64,000 nt of DNA from Terrimonas_A sp051954695 (GTDB lineage: Bacteria; Bacteroidota; Bacteroidia; Chitinophagales; Chitinophagaceae): positions 62,001 through 126,000 of the forward strand of contig JBQCHL010000002.1 of the NCBI GenBank assembly GCA_051954695.1. The letters run 5' to 3'. Below the pieces are notes generated by a model that worked only from the letters and a program-made list of their open reading frames with translations, did not search any database and was not told the DNA's origin. A program made the position numbers and the translations under genes. Shown here in pieces: positions 53,837 to 61,948 of this stretch (the first letter of the stretch is position 1; every line of letters starts with the position of its first letter).

Positions 53837-55818
53837 TGAAGATGATATTGATAAAATATGTAAAAAAGAGTAATCTCATTTTGGTTGGCGCCTTGATGGT
53901 ATTGTTTGCTATTCAAACCAAGGCACAGTCGCGCAATAGTTTTGCCAACGTGCTGAACTTAACAGGTACTATCAGCAATGGACGGTTTATTACGCCTTCG
54001 GTGTTCAGCGATATGGGAGCATGGCATGCTTATGCCTTACCCGCAGACAAAGAAAGCTATGGTGGGTTTACAGGGCCACTGCTGATGGATATGAGAGGCA
54101 CCTGGTTGGCCAAAGACTTTGCCCAATTGCAAATCACTGTCGACGGGAATATTTTAGATTTAGCCAATGCTAAAGCGTCTGCAGATTATTTCCCTGGAAT
54201 GTTGCAGCAAACACTGACGCTGGAAAATTTAAAAATTATAATGCAACTGATCTTTGTATCCAACCGGCAGGCATTGATCAATACAAAAGTTGTCAATACA
54301 GGATCGACAGAGAAAACTGCAGTTATTTCTTTCCGGGGCGAGGTATTGAATAAGGATGCAGAGATAACAGGCAATGATAATACAGTAAAAGTGAATTTTG
54401 GAAAGAGCCAGAATCATTTTCATATCCTTTATCCGGGAAAAGACAAACCGGCGATCACTGTAAACGGTAAAGAATACAGAGCCACATACAGGCAGGTATC
54501 ATTAAAAAAGCAACAAAGCATTGACTTACTGCAGGAGCAGTCGTTTTATGCGCCTGGTGAGCAGGAGCGGGCCGCTGCCTTTAACTTCCCAACTGAACTA
54601 AAAAAGAATGAAACCCGGTGGAGTCAATACCTGGTAAAGTATTTTACCAAGGCTCCGGGATTAAGCGCCGATAAAAAGAGGCTTGCCGTTAAGAGCATCG
54701 TTACATTGATGACCAACTGGCGAAGTGCATTCAAAGATATCCTCCATGATGGTGTTTTCCCTTCTGTCAGTTACCAGGGATTCTATGGTGTGTGGAGCTG
54801 GGATAGCTGGAAACAAGCTGTAGGTCTGGCCTTTTTCAATACTGGTTTGGCGCAGGAAAATATCCGTAGCATGTTTGATTACCAGGATGAGCATGGGATG
54901 GTGGCAGATTGTATTTATGCCGATAAATCGGAAAATAACTGGCGCGATACCAAAGCTCCATTGGCAGCGTGGGCTGTGTGGGAGGTATTTGGCAGATCCG
55001 GTGATAAGAATTTTGTCAAAGAGTTATATCCGAAACTGGTAGCTTATCATGAGTGGTGGTATAAAAACAGGGACCACGACCAGAACGGTTTGTGCGAATA
55101 CGGCTCTACTGACGGTACACGCATTGCCGCAGCATGGGAAAGCGGTATGGACAATGCAGTACGGTTTGATAAAGCTATTATGTTGCAGAATAATGCTACT
55201 GCATGGTCGCTTAACCAGGAGAGTGTTGACTTGAACGCATACCTGTATGCAGAGAAATTATATCTCGCTAAGCTGGCAACGAGTTTGGGGAGACCAAAAG
55301 AATCCGCCAACTGGACAAAAGAAGCGGCAGCATTAAAGCAAAAGATCAACCAGGTGTTTTATGATCCTGCCAAAGGATATTATTACGATAAATTTGTGGG
55401 GAAAGATGAATTGGTTACTATTGAGGGGCCGGAAGGATGGATTCCTCTGTGGGCAGGTATTTCCAGTAAGCAACAGGCAATGGCTGTTAGCAAAATAATG
55501 GGTGACGAGCATAAGTTTGATACCTATGTTCCATTGCCCACACTCACTGCCGACCATGCGGAATTTAATCCCAAAAAAGGTTACTGGCGTGGACCCGTGT
55601 GGTTAGACCAGTTCTATTTTGGAGTAAATGGATTGAAAAAATATGGGCACCATTCGCAGGCAAATGCATTTACAGAAAAACTTTTAAAGAACGCAAAAGG
55701 GTTGTCGGCAGATCAACCAATACATGAAAACTATCACCCCTTGACCGGTGAACCGCTGAACTCTTCTAATTTCAGTTGGTCTGCCGCTCATATTTTAATG
55801 CTATTACAATCGAAATAA
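53836..55818 (+). CDS. GH63-family alpha-glucosidase-like enzyme, exported
   Basis: 660 residues from the ATG at 53836, sharing a base with the GH2 stop (TGATG). Signal to about A31-Q32. The (alpha/alpha)6 barrel of GH63/MGH1-like enzymes is clear: QGFYGVWSWDSWKQAVGL (general acid Asp323), DGTRIAAAWESGMDNAVRFD, GYWRGPVWLDQFYFGVNGL, and HENYHPLTGEPLNSSNFSWSAAH (candidate base Glu631). GH63 includes processing alpha-glucosidase I, which cuts alpha-1,2-linked glucose; other bacterial members act on other alpha-glucosides or mannosylglycerate. Here an alpha-1,2-glucosyl-galactose is the proposed substrate. The next gene starts 3 bases after its stop. Confidence 0.85.
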   Translation: MKMILIKYVKKSNLILVGALMVLFAIQTKAQSRNSFANVLNLTGTISNGRFITPSVFSDMGAWHAYALPADKESYGGFTGPLLMDMRGTWLAKDFAQLQITVDGNILDLANAKASADYFPGMLQQTLTLENLKIIMQLIFVSNRQALINTKVVNTGSTEKTAVISFRGEVLNKDAEITGNDNTVKVNFGKSQNHFHILYPGKDKPAITVNGKEYRATYRQVSLKKQQSIDLLQEQSFYAPGEQERAAAFNFPTELKKNETRWSQYLVKYFTKAPGLSADKKRLAVKSIVTLMTNWRSAFKDILHDGVFPSVSYQGFYGVWSWDSWKQAVGLAFFNTGLAQENIRSMFDYQDEHGMVADCIYADKSENNWRDTKAPLAAWAVWEVFGRSGDKNFVKELYPKLVAYHEWWYKNRDHDQNGLCEYGSTDGTRIAAAWESGMDNAVRFDKAIMLQNNATAWSLNQESVDLNAYLYAEKLYLAKLATSLGRPKESANWTKEAAALKQKINQVFYDPAKGYYYDKFVGKDELVTIEGPEGWIPLWAGISSKQQAMAVSKIMGDEHKFDTYVPLPTLTADHAEFNPKKGYWRGPVWLDQFYFGVNGLKKYGHHSQANAFTEKLLKNAKGLSADQPIHENYHPLTGEPLNSSNFSWSAAHILMLLQSK

Positions 55819-55821
55819 TTT

Positions 55822-58131
55822 ATGCCGCTTCATCAGGAATCAGTACAGCAAATTGCCAAAGCGTATTACAATATAGATGCAGCAGCCACAGCGCTGAATG
55901 GCTATGAGGAGCAGAATTTTTTATTGCGTGCGACTGACGGGAAGAAGTACATTTTTAAAGCCGCGGACGGTAATATCAACCTGGCATTTATTAATGCCCA
56001 GATAACGGTAACCCAGCATCTGGCAAAAACCCCTGTGCAGTCCTTCTTCCAGGAATACCTGTTAAATAAGGAAGGTGCTGTTGTCTCATTTTGTACGCAG
56101 GAAGGTGAAATGTACTATGTGAGGATACTGAGCTTCCTGGAAGGGAATTTTTGGGTGGAAGAAAAAGAAAAAACTACCGCATTGTATGAAAGCCTGGGTA
56201 CATTCCTGGGTTCGATGGATAAAGCGCTGGAAGGTCTGTATCATGAAGCGGTAGAACGTTCTTATGAATGGGATATCAGCCGTGCTGCCGATGCCGAGAA
56301 AGATCTGCATCACATTCATGATCATGAGAAAAGAAGGGTGGCTTCGTATTTCCTGTTGCAGTTTCAGACGGAAGTCGCATCCCGCCTTTCATCATTACGA
56401 AAAGCCTGTATCCATAATGATGCGAATGATTATAATATATTAGTACAAAACGGGAAGGTGAGCGGACTGATCGACTTTGGCGATATGGTATGGTCTGCAT
56501 TGATCAATAACCTGGCTGTAGCCTGCACCTATGCAATGTTGCATACAGATGATCCTGTCGCTGTAGCGTCGCATATCGTAAAAGCCTATCACCGGCAATA
56601 TCCTTTAACAATAGAGGAGACGGATATTTTGTATTACCTGATTGCTGCAAGGCTTTGCATCAGTGTAACGCAGTCAGCAGAAAAAGCATCACATAACAGT
56701 GATAATGAACATCACTTCCTGACTGAGCAGCCTGCATGGAAATTGCTGTTTCAATTACTTCAAACCAACCCTGTAAAAGCATCTGACAGTTTTAGAAAAG
56801 CCTGTGGCTTTACTGCGCTTATTATGGATGATGATTATGCATCATTATTGTCAGAAAGAAAAGAACATGTTGGCCGCAATCTGAGCATCAGCTATAAAAA
56901 ACCTTTGAAAATCCTGAAAGGCGCATTCCAGTACTTATACGACGATAAGGGTAATACCTTTATTGATTGTGTAAACAACGTAAGCCATGTAGGACATTGC
57001 CACCCGGTAGTGGTAAAAGCCATGCAAAAGCAGATAGCCACGCTTAATACGAATACGCGCTATCTGAATGATGCAATGATGGATTATGCAAAGGCACTTA
57101 CGGCAAAGCTCCCTGCAAAGCTTTCGGTTTGCTATTTTACCAATTCAGGAAGTGAAGCCAATGACCTGGCGATAAGAATGGCTCGGCATTTTACTGGTAA
57201 AAAGGATGTGATCGTACTGGATCACGCGTATCACGGCACCTCCACATTAGCTATTGAGATGAGCCCGTACAAGTTTGACGGGAAAGGGGGCGGAGGTCAG
57301 CAGCCTTATATCCATAAAGCAGTGTCTCCGGATATGTATCGCGGAGAGTATCAGTACGGCGATACAAAAGCTGGTGAGAAATATGCAGAAAGTGTACTGG
57401 ATATTTTAAAGGGCCTGAAGCAAAACAATAAGGGTGCTGCAGCGTTTATCTGCGAAACTTTATTAGGTGTAGGCGGACAGATCCCTTTGCCTGATGGTTA
57501 CCTGGAAAAGGTGTATGAACATGTCCGTGCCTTCGGCGGCTTATGTATTGCCGATGAAGTGCAGGTGGGATTTGGACGTGTAGGTGAAGCATTCTGGGGG
57601 TTTGAATTGCAGGGCGTAGAGCCGGATATTGTAGTATTGGGTAAACCCATTGGCAATGGTCATCCTCTGGCTGCAGTAGTGGTAACTGATGAGATAGCAA
57701 ATGCTTTCAATAATGGCATGGAATATTTTAACACCTATGGAGGGAATCCGGTGTCAATGGTTACTGGCAATACCGTATTGAAAGTGATAGAAGGTGAAGG
57801 AATGCAAAGTCATGCACAGCAAGTTGGAGCAGTTTTAGTGGAAGGCTTGAAAAAACTAATGGACAAACACAATATTATTGGCGACGTTCGCGGCCATGGC
57901 CTTTTTGTGGGAGCTGAATTTGTAAAAAGTCGGGTTACAAAGGAACCTGCCGTAGCAGAAATTAACCTTGTAGTGGAAAAGATGAAAGAGCGTGGTTTTC
58001 TGCTCAGTACTGACGGACCTTTATATAATGTTTTGAAAATAAAACCACCATTGGTTTTTAATGAACAGAATGCAAGGGATATGGTGGCTGTCCTCGATGA
58101 AGTGATAAGTGCTAAATCATTCGATTTTTAA
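55822..58131 (+). CDS. Fused APH-type kinase and class-III PLP phospho-lyase (hydroxylysine kinase/5-phosphohydroxylysine lyase-like)
   Basis: 769 residues, no signal peptide, cytoplasmic. Residues 1-330 are an aminoglycoside-phosphotransferase-like kinase: KYIFKAAD, catalytic HND..DYN (His198, Asp200, Asn205) and IDFGD (218-221). Residues about 345-765 are a class-III aminotransferase-fold enzyme: VNNVSHVGHCHP, NSGSEANDLAIR, DHAYHGTST, SPYKFDG, ADEVQVGFGR, PLP lysine Lys608 (GKPIGNGHPLAAV). The lyase half most resembles ammonia/phosphate lyases acting on phosphoethanolamine or 5-phosphohydroxylysine, and the kinase half resembles hydroxylysine kinase. ALDH7 and DUF1338 neighbours favour hydroxylysine. 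Product: alpha-aminoadipate semialdehyde. Confidence 0.85.
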   Translation: MPLHQESVQQIAKAYYNIDAAATALNGYEEQNFLLRATDGKKYIFKAADGNINLAFINAQITVTQHLAKTPVQSFFQEYLLNKEGAVVSFCTQEGEMYYVRILSFLEGNFWVEEKEKTTALYESLGTFLGSMDKALEGLYHEAVERSYEWDISRAADAEKDLHHIHDHEKRRVASYFLLQFQTEVASRLSSLRKACIHNDANDYNILVQNGKVSGLIDFGDMVWSALINNLAVACTYAMLHTDDPVAVASHIVKAYHRQYPLTIEETDILYYLIAARLCISVTQSAEKASHNSDNEHHFLTEQPAWKLLFQLLQTNPVKASDSFRKACGFTALIMDDDYASLLSERKEHVGRNLSISYKKPLKILKGAFQYLYDDKGNTFIDCVNNVSHVGHCHPVVVKAMQKQIATLNTNTRYLNDAMMDYAKALTAKLPAKLSVCYFTNSGSEANDLAIRMARHFTGKKDVIVLDHAYHGTSTLAIEMSPYKFDGKGGGGQQPYIHKAVSPDMYRGEYQYGDTKAGEKYAESVLDILKGLKQNNKGAAAFICETLLGVGGQIPLPDGYLEKVYEHVRAFGGLCIADEVQVGFGRVGEAFWGFELQGVEPDIVVLGKPIGNGHPLAAVVVTDEIANAFNNGMEYFNTYGGNPVSMVTGNTVLKVIEGEGMQSHAQQVGAVLVEGLKKLMDKHNIIGDVRGHGLFVGAEFVKSRVTKEPAVAEINLVVEKMKERGFLLSTDGPLYNVLKIKPPLVFNEQNARDMVAVLDEVISAKSFDF

Positions 58132-58149
58132 TTATATAGACGATCAATT

Positions 58150-59037
58150 ATGTTAGATAATATATTAAATGGTCTCATGCTTCGCTACAGGGATCGTGTA
58201 CCAGATGTAAGCGCGATCATCGAAGCTATGATAAGAGAAGGCATTATTGAAAATGCCGGTGATATTGAGAACGATCACATCGCCTTTCGTACGATGGGCG
58301 TGGAAAAACTGGGTATCCAATCTTTGGAAAAAGTTTTTCTGCATTACGGTTATCAGAAAAAAGACCATCTCTTTTTTAAAGAAAAGAAGCTGGACGCTTA
58401 CTGGTATGCACCTCCCGAAAACCGTTACCCACGCATCTTTATAAGTGAGCTGCGGGTAGCTGATCTGAGTGAACGCGCACAAAAAATCATCCGCAGCTAT
58501 ACGGATGAAGTGAAGGTAGATCCTGTCTCCCAGATCAATCTCGATGATGCAGTAGCTGTAGATAAATACTTACATAGCGGCCTTTGGCGTACTCCCACTT
58601 TGGAGGATTATGACACTTTGCTTGCAGAAACTGAATATGCAGCCTGGGTGATTTTAAACCATTATTACCTCAACCATTTTACGGTCAGTGTTCATAATCT
58701 TCCTGAAGGCTTCAATACTCTGGAAGAGTTTAATGTATTCCTGAAGCGTAATGGCTTCAAGTTAAATACAGCAGGCAGCGAGATCAAAAAAAGTCCTGAC
58801 GGGAAGCTACTGCAAAGCTCCACTGTTGCCGAAATGATCGAAGCTACTTTTGCAGACGGTAAAAAGAAAATGATTGCAGGATCTTATGTAGAATTCGCAG
58901 AAAGAAAGGTTCTGAATCAATTTGCACATCTGCCCAAGGACCAGGTACGCAGGGAACATCGTCGTGATGGCTTTGAAACAGGCAATGCAGACAAAATTTT
59001 TGAAAGCACGTACACTTCACAAACAAAAAGTAGCTAG
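58150..59037 (+). CDS. DUF1338 enzyme, 2-oxoadipate dioxygenase/decarboxylase-like
   Basis: 295 residues. The vicinal-oxygen-chelate-like DUF1338 fold carries the metal and substrate residues NDHIAFRT (His43, Arg47), a second His in LNHFTVSVH (176 or 182) and Glu248 (SYVEFAER). The family member HglS of Pseudomonas putida converts 2-oxoadipate to D-2-hydroxyglutarate with Fe(II) and O2 in lysine breakdown. This version is short (many are 450+ residues). 18 bases after the kinase/lyase gene and followed by ALDH7, which fits a shared aminoadipate route. Confidence 0.85.
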   Translation: MLDNILNGLMLRYRDRVPDVSAIIEAMIREGIIENAGDIENDHIAFRTMGVEKLGIQSLEKVFLHYGYQKKDHLFFKEKKLDAYWYAPPENRYPRIFISELRVADLSERAQKIIRSYTDEVKVDPVSQINLDDAVAVDKYLHSGLWRTPTLEDYDTLLAETEYAAWVILNHYYLNHFTVSVHNLPEGFNTLEEFNVFLKRNGFKLNTAGSEIKKSPDGKLLQSSTVAEMIEATFADGKKKMIAGSYVEFAERKVLNQFAHLPKDQVRREHRRDGFETGNADKIFESTYTSQTKSS

Positions 59038-59059
59038 GTATATTTTATAATAATAGTGA

Positions 59060-59081
59060 CAGGCCTGTAAACACAGGCCTG
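59060..59081 (+). other. Intercistronic hairpin between DUF1338 and ALDH7 genes
   Basis: CAGGCCTGT (59060-59068), loop AAAC, ACAGGCCTG (59073-59081): a 9-bp G/C-rich stem, 22 bases after the DUF1338 stop. No clean T-run follows, so partial attenuation or RNA processing is more likely than full termination. Confidence 0.5.
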
Positions 59082-59100
59082 CAGAAAAATATTTCCCATT

Positions 59101-60630
59101 ATGATAGCAGGTATTTTAAGAACATTTTCCATTAATGAGCAGAACGCTGGTGCTTCTGACGGCATTAATTTTCTTCCTTCCTCGGGAAAGACCATTACTT
59201 CCTGGTCTCCTGTGGATGGCAATAAAATAGCGGAAGTGCAAACCGTTACGAAAGAAGAATACGATAAGATCATTTCTAAGGCAGAGGTTGCTTTCCTGTA
59301 TTGGCGGACTGTTCCGGCACCCAAGCGCGGTGAGATCGTTCGCCAGATCGGCGAAGCTTTGCGGATACATAAAGATGATCTGGGAAAACTCGTTTCTTAC
59401 GAAATGGGAAAAAGCTTGCAGGAAGGTAGGGGAGAAGTACAGGAAATGATTGATATCTGCGATTTCGCCGTGGGTTTATCAAGGCAACTGCATGGACTGA
59501 CAATGCACTCGGAAAGATCCAATCATAGAATGTACGAGCAGTGGCATCCATTAGGAATTGTAGGGATCATTTCCGCTTTCAATTTCCCAGTGGCGGTATG
59601 GAGCTGGAATGCCATGCTGGCATTGGTTTGTGGCGATGTTTGTGTATGGAAGCCATCCGAAAAAACGCCGTTATCGGCACAAGCCTGTTTTCAGATCATT
59701 GCTGAAGTTTTTAAAAAGAATAATTTACCGGAAGGGCTCTGTAATCTTGTGCAGGGCGATAGGAACTTAGGTGAATGGATTGCCCAGGACACACGCATAG
59801 CGTTGGTTTCAGCAACGGGTTCAACAAGAATGGGAAAAGCAGTCAATATAACTGTTGCTGCAAGGCTGGGCAAATGCCTGCTGGAATTAGGCGGAAACAA
59901 TGCCATTATAGTTTCCAAAGACGCGGATCTGGACATGACGCTTATCGGTGCTGTGTTTGGTGCAGTTGGCACGGCTGGTCAGAGATGCACTTCAACGAGA
60001 AGGTTGATCATTCACGAAAGTGTTTTCGATAGTTTCACTGAAAAATTGAAAGGAGCATACAGGCAACTCAGGGTCGGGAATCCATTAGAGACGAAAAATC
60101 ATGTCGGCCCTTTAATTGACCGGGATGCCGTTACCAGCTATATGAAAGCCCTTGATGCAATCAAAAAGGAAGGAGGTGAATTTATTGTTGAAGGTGGTGT
60201 GCTGGAAGGAAGTGAATATGCTTCGGGCTGTTATGTTAAGCCCTGCATTGCAGCAGTAGAAAATCATTTCGCTATTGTGCAGGCAGAAACCTTTGCTCCT
60301 GTTTTGTATGTAATGAAGTACAGGAATATAGAAGAAGCCATTGCTATGCAAAACGATGTGCCGCAGGGCTTGTCTTCCGCTATTATGACTTTAAACCTTC
60401 GGGAAGCAGAACTATTTCTGTCGGCTGCAGGTTCAGACTGCGGCATTGCGAATGTCAATATCGGCACTTCCGGGGCAGAGATCGGTGGGGCATTTGGTGG
60501 GGAAAAAGAAACAGGTGGTGGCCGTGAAAGTGGCTCGGATGCGTGGAAGGTATATATGCGGAGGCAAACGAATACGATCAATTATGGGAAGGACCTGCCT
60601 TTGGCGCAAGGGATTGAGTTTAATATTTAA
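59101..60630 (+). CDS. ALDH7-type alpha-aminoadipate semialdehyde dehydrogenase (antiquitin/AmaB-like)
   Basis: 509 residues, cytoplasmic. Aldehyde dehydrogenase motifs: SAFNFPVAVWSWNAMLALVCGD, SATGSTRMGKAV, catalytic Glu in LELGGNNAIIV, catalytic Cys in GTAGQRCTSTRRLIIHESV. The C-terminal runs SDCGIANVNIGTSGAEIGGAFGG, TGGGRESGSDAWKVYMRRQTNTIN and KDLPLAQGIEF are specific to the ALDH7 (antiquitin) subfamily, which oxidises alpha-aminoadipate semialdehyde to 2-aminoadipate with NAD(P). Last gene of the operon, followed by a terminator. This subfamily call is a main support for the hydroxylysine pathway. Confidence 0.93.
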   Translation: MIAGILRTFSINEQNAGASDGINFLPSSGKTITSWSPVDGNKIAEVQTVTKEEYDKIISKAEVAFLYWRTVPAPKRGEIVRQIGEALRIHKDDLGKLVSYEMGKSLQEGRGEVQEMIDICDFAVGLSRQLHGLTMHSERSNHRMYEQWHPLGIVGIISAFNFPVAVWSWNAMLALVCGDVCVWKPSEKTPLSAQACFQIIAEVFKKNNLPEGLCNLVQGDRNLGEWIAQDTRIALVSATGSTRMGKAVNITVAARLGKCLLELGGNNAIIVSKDADLDMTLIGAVFGAVGTAGQRCTSTRRLIIHESVFDSFTEKLKGAYRQLRVGNPLETKNHVGPLIDRDAVTSYMKALDAIKKEGGEFIVEGGVLEGSEYASGCYVKPCIAAVENHFAIVQAETFAPVLYVMKYRNIEEAIAMQNDVPQGLSSAIMTLNLREAELFLSAAGSDCGIANVNIGTSGAEIGGAFGGEKETGGGRESGSDAWKVYMRRQTNTINYGKDLPLAQGIEFNI

Positions 60631-60658
60631 GCAGGATTATAGCGGGATATAAAATATC

Positions 60659-60690
60659 AGGACCCTGGTGCTTTTGCGCCGGGGTCCTTT
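60659..60690 (+). terminator. Terminator closing the SusC-to-ALDH7 operon
   Basis: AGGACCCTGGTGC, loop TTTTG, CGCCGGGGTCCT followed by TTG (60659-60690), with two wobble or mismatch positions. It lies 28 bases after the ALDH7 stop. Confidence 0.7.
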
Positions 60691-60784
60691 GTTGTATGCC
60701 GTAAAAAAGAGAATAATGACAATACAATTTCGCTAAATTGTGTGCCTAATTATTTAAACCGGATAGGTAAAACGAAAGCTTATC

Positions 60785-61840
60785 ATGAGTAGTAAAGCCC
60801 TGTTCTTTTTTAGTTGCCTGGGAGTATTCAATGGGCTCATACTGAGCATTTACTTTTTCTTTTTTACATCCAAAAAGCACCTGTCCAGTTACCTGCTGGG
60901 CTTTTTACTGCTTGCATTGAGTATCAGGATAGGCAAATCGGTTGCCTATTTTTTTGATTATGAGTTACTCAAAACCTACCTGCAGATTGGTTTAACAGCC
61001 TGCTTTTTTATCGGCCCTTGTTTGTATTTCTATGTTAAGGCTGAAACAAGGCAGATCAGGAAATTGCCAAAGCCATGGCTTTGGCAACTCATCCTTTGGA
61101 CCTTCATTATTGTGTTAGTGGGCATTGTTTATCCTTATGAGCGTTTTCCCCTGCTATGGAGAAAATACATTATACCACTTATTTATCTCCAATGGGGAGT
61201 ATATGTTGCTTTATCTATATTGTTATTGATCCCTACTTTAAAAAAAATCACCAACCGGGAAGCTGTAAAACCCTTTGAAAGATGGGTATTGGTCATTTGC
61301 GGAGCAGTGACGATATTATTTGTGTGTTATGTATGGGCTATCCTGAATATTACGAAAGGTAGCTACATCAATGGTGCACTCTGGTTTTCCCTGATCATTT
61401 ATACGGTAGTGTTTGTATTACTTTATCGGAAAAAAGCGAATGACCTGTTCTCTTCTTCAACCCAGCGATATGTTGACAAAAAACTTGGACAGGCAGAAGC
61501 GGAATTGATCATTGGCCGGTTGAAAAAAAGTATGGCTGAAAAGGAGCTCTTTAAGAATCCTAACCTGAAAGTGAATGATCTTGCCCGGGAGATCAATATT
61601 TCAGATCACCAGTTATCGCAGGTCCTCAATGATAATATCAAGAAGAATTTTACACTTTTTGTCAATGAGTACAGGATAAACGAAGCCTGCAGCATGCTAT
61701 CCCAACAGATGAACCTGACAATAGAGGCTGTTGGTCATGAGGTTGGGTTCAATTCCAAGTCCACTTTTTTCGCAACATTTAAGAAGATCAAAGGCACTAC
61801 TCCCAGTGCGTATCAACAGTCAATTACTCCGGATTTATAA
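60785..61840 (+). CDS. Membrane-bound AraC-family regulator
   Basis: 351 residues: six or seven membrane helices over residues 5-220 (AraC regulators of the Bacteroidota membrane type), a basic linker, then an AraC domain about 245-350 (NLKVNDLAREINISDHQLSQVLNDNIKKNFTLFVNEYRI, TIEAVGHEVGFNSKSTFFATFKKIKGTTPSAYQ). ATG at 60785. It follows the terminator of the previous operon and precedes the sugar dehydrogenase gene, which is its likeliest target. Signal unknown. Confidence 0.88.
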   Translation: MSSKALFFFSCLGVFNGLILSIYFFFFTSKKHLSSYLLGFLLLALSIRIGKSVAYFFDYELLKTYLQIGLTACFFIGPCLYFYVKAETRQIRKLPKPWLWQLILWTFIIVLVGIVYPYERFPLLWRKYIIPLIYLQWGVYVALSILLLIPTLKKITNREAVKPFERWVLVICGAVTILFVCYVWAILNITKGSYINGALWFSLIIYTVVFVLLYRKKANDLFSSSTQRYVDKKLGQAEAELIIGRLKKSMAEKELFKNPNLKVNDLAREINISDHQLSQVLNDNIKKNFTLFVNEYRINEACSMLSQQMNLTIEAVGHEVGFNSKSTFFATFKKIKGTTPSAYQQSITPDL

Positions 61841-61948
61841 ATCCGTACTACGGGATTCGGATCATAATACCTTCATTTTTAGAGTATTAAATACTTTCGG
61901 AATTGAACACTGATTGTTTCTTTCTGATAATCAAAAATACTTTACAAA

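Noticed and set aside
53836..58131. Reading the GH63 plus class-III enzyme genes as phosphoethanolamine or plant-glycan metabolism
   Set aside because: ALDH7 and DUF1338 directly downstream fit the aminoadipate route of hydroxylysine/lysine and have no place in ethanolamine phosphate breakdown; kept only as an alternative.
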